DNA from: an uncultured Comamonas sp.
GTDB taxonomy: Bacteria > Pseudomonadota > Gammaproteobacteria > Burkholderiales > Burkholderiaceae_C
Assembly: GCA_947306475.1 (NCBI GenBank)
Contig: CAMZGS010000006.1
Coordinates: 75,001 to 139,000, forward strand
DNA: 64,000 nt
Direction: 5' to 3'
Both the position numbers and the translations under genes were made by a program. The notes beneath the pieces are model-generated. The model was not told where the DNA came from. It searched no databases and saw nothing but the letters and a program-made list of their open reading frames with translations. This document shows positions 61,126 through 64,000 of this stretch, in pieces (position 1 is the first letter of the stretch; every line of letters begins with the position of its first letter).

Positions 61126-62151
61126 TCAGTGCGCGCTAGGTAGGGGGTGCACTTGTCCATCTTCCAAAACGAACCGGTACAACTGCATGTGCGCGCGTTG
61201 GCGTTCGCTGTCGGGTTCGAAAGGGCCTTGAAAGCCGTTGAAAGTGAGCATCGGCAGCAGCACTGCATGGGACGCTTTGTGCAGCGTGAGGCTGGCAATG
61301 TCGGAGCAGGTGCCAAACTCTGGTGTCACGGCAATGCCTTGGCGGGTGAGTGTGGCGAAACGGTAGAGGGCTGGACAGGCGCTGCCGCCGGTGTCTTGCA
61401 GCAGCACGATGTCGTGTGCTTGCCCTTCGAGGTGTGCTACCACATGTAGTGCGTTGTTGCCTTGTATCGGCATGCCGGTATTGGGATGGGGCGCAGTCGG
61501 GGCCGTGGCAAGCCCTGGGGAGTGTGCAGTAACCGCGGTAGAGGGGGGTGGTGTGCGGCCCAGCAAGGCAAGTAGTTGCTGAAACAGCGTCTGCCATCCG
61601 CTTTGTAACTTGGCTTGGATGCGTTCTAGCAGCGTTGGTGCTGCGCTATCCCCCGCACTGGGTGCCGTGGGATTTGCCGGGGCCGGTTCGGGCGTCGGAG
61701 GTACATCCATGACGGGCTGACCATTGAATAGCAGCAGTTGGTCATCGGTGATGCTCAACGTTCCGTAGGGGGTGTGCAGCTCCTTTTCTTGTAGAGGTAG
61801 GCTGCTTTGCATGTAGGCGTTGCGGGTGTGTGTGATGAGCCACCAGCCAGAGGGCTGCGCACTGAAATGCATGGATTGGGTCAGGGCCTCAGGTGGTTCA
61901 GCTATGCGGCTGCCCTCTGCAACGCAGTACAGATCGGGCAGGCAATGCGCCAAGATGGTCTGTCCGGCTTGTGAGGTGTTGGAAAAAAGCTGGCCGATTA
62001 AATCCCCCGACTCTGGGCTGACAGCCCAAAGCACGGAATGCTCGGCCCCACGTTCGAGCGTGCCTTCCAGGGTTTCTGCAAAGGCATTGACGTGCCCCAA
62101 GGCCAATGCAAGGGTGGCCAGCTGCAGGTGATAACTGCGAAAAAGCTCCAT
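61126..62151 (-). CDS. Exported protein of unknown function
   Basis: A 341-residue protein. The N-terminus LQLATLALALGHVNAFAET looks like a signal peptide. The N-terminal part (about 25-150) is beta-rich with a cysteine pair (HCLPDLYC). A Pro/Ala/Thr-rich linker (about 150-175, VPPTPEPAPANPTAPS) leads to a short helical piece and a second Pro-rich stretch, then a C-terminal beta domain with NNALHVVAHLEG and FGTCSDIASLTL. I do not recognise a family. It is the last gene of three; the gap to the previous stop is 4 bases. Confidence 0.75.
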   Translation of the reverse strand: MELFRSYHLQLATLALALGHVNAFAETLEGTLERGAEHSVLWAVSPESGDLIGQLFSNTSQAGQTILAHCLPDLYCVAEGSRIAEPPEALTQSMHFSAQPSGWWLITHTRNAYMQSSLPLQEKELHTPYGTLSITDDQLLLFNGQPVMDVPPTPEPAPANPTAPSAGDSAAPTLLERIQAKLQSGWQTLFQQLLALLGRTPPPSTAVTAHSPGLATAPTAPHPNTGMPIQGNNALHVVAHLEGQAHDIVLLQDTGGSACPALYRFATLTRQGIAVTPEFGTCSDIASLTLHKASHAVLLPMLTFNGFQGPFEPDSERQRAHMQLYRFVLEDGQVHPLPSAH

Positions 62152-62155
62152 GAGA

Positions 62156-62503
62156 TCAGACCTCTATCAGTGCGCCAAATAACAGTAGTAGCAGGCAGCC
62201 GAGCAGTCCGGTTGCCGAGAACACGGTGCCCAGCACGCCAAAGAGCTTGTTGCGCTCGGTTTGCACCAGTGCAGCAATCCCCAGTGCCAGTGCCAGCAGC
62301 TGGGCCAGTATGGCGATGACCATGACTAGGCCCAGCACGATGGCCGCTGCGGATTCCTCATCCAGACCACCGTGCTGGGATTCAAGTACTCCGGCGATAC
62401 CAAACAGAACAAGCAGCGTGAAACCTGCTGCCAAGCTGATGATGAAAGAGGCGATGCCCAGCCCGGAATGGGCAGGCGGCGTGGCCATAGTGGAGTGGTG
62501 CAT
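62156..62503 (-). CDS. Small membrane protein, DUF4190-like
   Basis: A 115-residue protein with three hydrophobic helices (about 15-38, 52-78 and 88-112). The sequence GLGIASFIISLAAG near the N-terminus, and ALALGIAALVQTERNKLFGVLGTVFSATGLL, resemble DUF4190-type tri-helix proteins. Function unknown. An ATG 15 bases downstream (MATPPAHSG) is an equally good start. It lies between the TM2 protein gene and the exported protein gene, with gaps of 12 and 4 bases. Confidence 0.75.
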   Translation of the reverse strand: MHHSTMATPPAHSGLGIASFIISLAAGFTLLVLFGIAGVLESQHGGLDEESAAAIVLGLVMVIAILAQLLALALGIAALVQTERNKLFGVLGTVFSATGLLGCLLLLLFGALIEV

Positions 62504-62515
62504 GCAGGCCTCGCA

Positions 62516-63097
62516 TTACCAGAAGAAGGAGAAGGGGCCCGGCTGGCTGGCTTGGTAAGTGCGCACTTTGGCATCGAACTCGGCATCGCTCATCCAGATG
62601 TAGCGGATGGTTTCCGTCAAGATCAACCCGAATGCGGCCAAGTACATCAGTCCTCCCAGAGGGGGGAGGAGGGCCAACAAAATGCCCAGCACCATCGGTA
62701 CCGCCAGCAGCTGCACCAGCCCCCAACCCCAAGCACCCATGTAGAAGCGGTGGGCACCAAAAAATCCGAGAAACAGTGCCAGCAAGGTGATGACGGGTTT
62801 GCGCTTGGGGCGCAGCGCAAACGGTGGTGCAGCAGTAGCAGTATGGCCTGCAGCAGTGCCCGCAGCAGCGCGAGTCGAGTGCCCCTCAGAGACCGCTGGG
62901 CTGGGCAAATCCGGCAAGGCCAGTTGCACTTGGCGTGTGCGTTTGTCGGCGTCTAAGGTGAAACTGACCATCATGCCCCGCTCTGGTGGCAGCAGGTCCT
63001 GCCATTCGCTGGTGTGAAAGAGAAAGCGCTGACCATCTTCGGTGACGATGGCGCCGGTTTCCTTGGCCTCGCTGAAAACGAGAATTTGTCCTCTCAT
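62516..63097 (-). CDS. Cold-shock-like domain fused to a TM2 membrane domain
   Basis: A 193-residue protein. The first 65 residues (MRGQILVFSEAKETGAIVTE, with RFLFHTSEWQ and GMMVSFTLDADKRTRQV) follow the pattern of a cold-shock OB-fold. An Ala-rich linker (about 68-95) leads to a TM2 pair of helices: KPVITLLALFLGFFGAHRFYMGAWGWG (cited as LLALFLGFFGAHRFYMG), then a second hydrophobic helix and DAEFDAKVRTY. Such CSD-TM2 fusions would tether a nucleic-acid-binding domain to the membrane. It is the first gene of three on the minus strand. Confidence 0.88.
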   Translation of the reverse strand: MRGQILVFSEAKETGAIVTEDGQRFLFHTSEWQDLLPPERGMMVSFTLDADKRTRQVQLALPDLPSPAVSEGHSTRAAAGTAAGHTATAAPPFALRPKRKPVITLLALFLGFFGAHRFYMGAWGWGLVQLLAVPMVLGILLALLPPLGGLMYLAAFGLILTETIRYIWMSDAEFDAKVRTYQASQPGPFSFFW

Positions 63098-63197
63098 GTC
63101 GTGTCCTTTGTTCTGACGGGTTGTGGTGTCAGGACACTGTAGAAAACGGGATGGACAGGTTGTGTCGGGTTGCCCAACTTACTGCCGATACAGCAAC

Positions 63198-63236
63198 AAA
63201 AATAAAAAATGCCTGCCGATAGGTATCAGGCAGGCA
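63198..63236 (-). terminator. Rho-independent terminator of psd
   Basis: Arms TGCCTGCC / GGCAGGCA with an 11-base loop. On the minus strand the stem is followed by ATTTTTTATTTTTG, so it ends the psd transcript. It is 55 bases past the psd stop. Confidence 0.88.
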
Positions 63237-63291
63237 GGGTGATGCAGGAAAAGAAGGTGTGGAGAAAACAGGTAGTTCTGAAGCTACAGCC

Positions 63292-64000
63292 TCAGCCCTG
63301 CTGCGCCATCGCCTCGCCCAAACGCACGGGCGTGGCGGCTTTCCAGGCGGGGTTGAACTGCAGACCGCCTTGGGGCATGAGCAGCACGACGGTGGAGCCC
63401 AGCAGAAAACGCCCCATCTCCTCGCCGCGCTGCAGGCGGATGTGCTGGTCGGTATAGCTCCATTCGCGCAGCTTGCCGGGGCGTGGCGGGTTGACCACGC
63501 CGTGCCAGACGGTGGCCATGCTGCCCACTACGGTGGCGCCGACCAGTACCAGCACGAAGGGGCCAAATTCCCCCTCAAACACGCAGACCACGCGCTCGTT
63601 GCGCGCAAATAGGCCGGGCACGCCACGGGCGGTGGTGGGGTTGACCGAGAACAGCTCGCCGGGCACGTGGATCATGCGCAGCAGGCGCCCGGCGCAGGGC
63701 ATGTGGATGCGGTGGTAGTCGCGCGGGCTCAGATAGATGGTGGCAAAGTGCCCGTGGGCGAATTGCGCAGCCAGCTGTGCATCGCCGCCGACCAGCGCCT
63801 GGGTGCTGTAGTGGTGGCCCTTGGCCTGAAAAATTTGGTCGCCCGCATCGCCGGTGATGGCGCCCAGCTGGCTGACGGCGCCATCGACGGGGCAGATCCA
63901 GTCGGCATCGGCCAGGGGGCGCACGCCAGGGCGCAGGGGGCGGGTGAAGAACTGGTTGAAGGTGGCGTAGGCGGCGGGGTCACTGTCCAGGGCCTCGCTC
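63292..64000 (-). CDS. psd: Phosphatidylserine decarboxylase (start outside window)
   Basis: Decarboxylates phosphatidylserine to phosphatidylethanolamine at the inner membrane. The frame is open to the right edge (SEALDSDPAAYATFNQFFTR), so the N-terminus is missing; about 235 residues are seen of an expected 280-290. Features include FFTRPLRPGVRPL, ICPVDGAVSQLG, YLSPRDYHRIHMPCAG and FGPFVLVLVGATVVGS. The self-cleavage motif LGST (FLLGSTVVLL), where the pyruvoyl group forms from the serine, is intact. Confidence 0.96.
   Translation of the reverse strand, partial: SEALDSDPAAYATFNQFFTRPLRPGVRPLADADWICPVDGAVSQLGAITGDAGDQIFQAKGHHYSTQALVGGDAQLAAQFAHGHFATIYLSPRDYHRIHMPCAGRLLRMIHVPGELFSVNPTTARGVPGLFARNERVVCVFEGEFGPFVLVLVGATVVGSMATVWHGVVNPPRPGKLREWSYTDQHIRLQRGEEMGRFLLGSTVVLLMPQGGLQFNPAWKAATPVRLGEAMAQQG

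Overview
The window is GC-rich, gene-dense bacterial chromosome. Its gene content and order point to a betaproteobacterium of the Burkholderiales, most likely Comamonadaceae close to Comamonas or Acidovorax. The clues are the degP/mucD-lepA-lepB-DUF4845-rnc-era-recO-pdxJ-acpS run, tryptophanyl-tRNA synthetase with an extra C-terminal domain, methyl-accepting chemotaxis proteins ending in DDWETF, and short intergenic repeats containing AATAGCTG..GCGCT. The genus assignment is inference; no rRNA is present.

Left edge (1-2.7 kb): the 3' part of a type I restriction subunit gene (hsdR), followed by a tRNA-like remnant (CAT anticodon, perfect acceptor pairing, no D-arm). This looks like the scarred end of a tRNA-targeted island. 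From 2.7 to 9.9 kb: a putrescine-importer-like permease, miaB, then fdhD-modCBA, which pairs molybdate uptake with formate dehydrogenase maturation. From 10 to 19.6 kb: an anchored non-specific nuclease, tRNA-Arg(ACG), a three-gene signalling set (OmpR-type regulator, LysM-FecR protein, CHASE2 histidine kinase), then trpS, an M50 protease, yciO and the PHP exonuclease rnm.

From 19.8 to 30.9 kb: two tandem chemoreceptor genes with near-identical signalling-domain DNA, recJ with a phosphoglycerate-mutase-like partner, a membrane diguanylate cyclase, lolC/E-lolD and tatD. From 31 to 39.9 kb: the housekeeping operon from the DegP-type protease through lepA, lepB, rnc, era, recO, pdxJ and acpS. 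Between acpS and nagZ lies a reverse-strand five-gene cluster (PepSY protein, DUF2271, DUF4198, ApbE, membrane flavodoxin reductase) with a Fur-like palindrome upstream. It is probably an iron- or redox-linked flavin system inserted between two genes that are often neighbours.

From 44.7 to 55 kb: nagZ, a phosphofructokinase with mixed ATP/PPi signature residues, a third chemoreceptor sharing DNA with the first two, a PatZ-type acyltransferase, an MscS-type channel, lysS and a YggT protein. From 55 to 61 kb is the accessory region, partly much AT-richer than its surroundings. It holds a HEPN-like protein, a tail-anchored coiled-coil protein, a membrane protein with an HNH-like N-terminal domain, a SUKH (SMI1/KNR4) protein, a SHOCT gene broken at an A7 tract, and a WYL regulator, all on the minus strand. 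The coiled-coil, HNH-like and SUKH genes form the best candidate for an undescribed toxin/immunity or anti-phage module. The right edge carries a three-gene envelope operon (cold-shock-like/TM2 fusion, small membrane protein, secreted protein) and the start-truncated psd gene.
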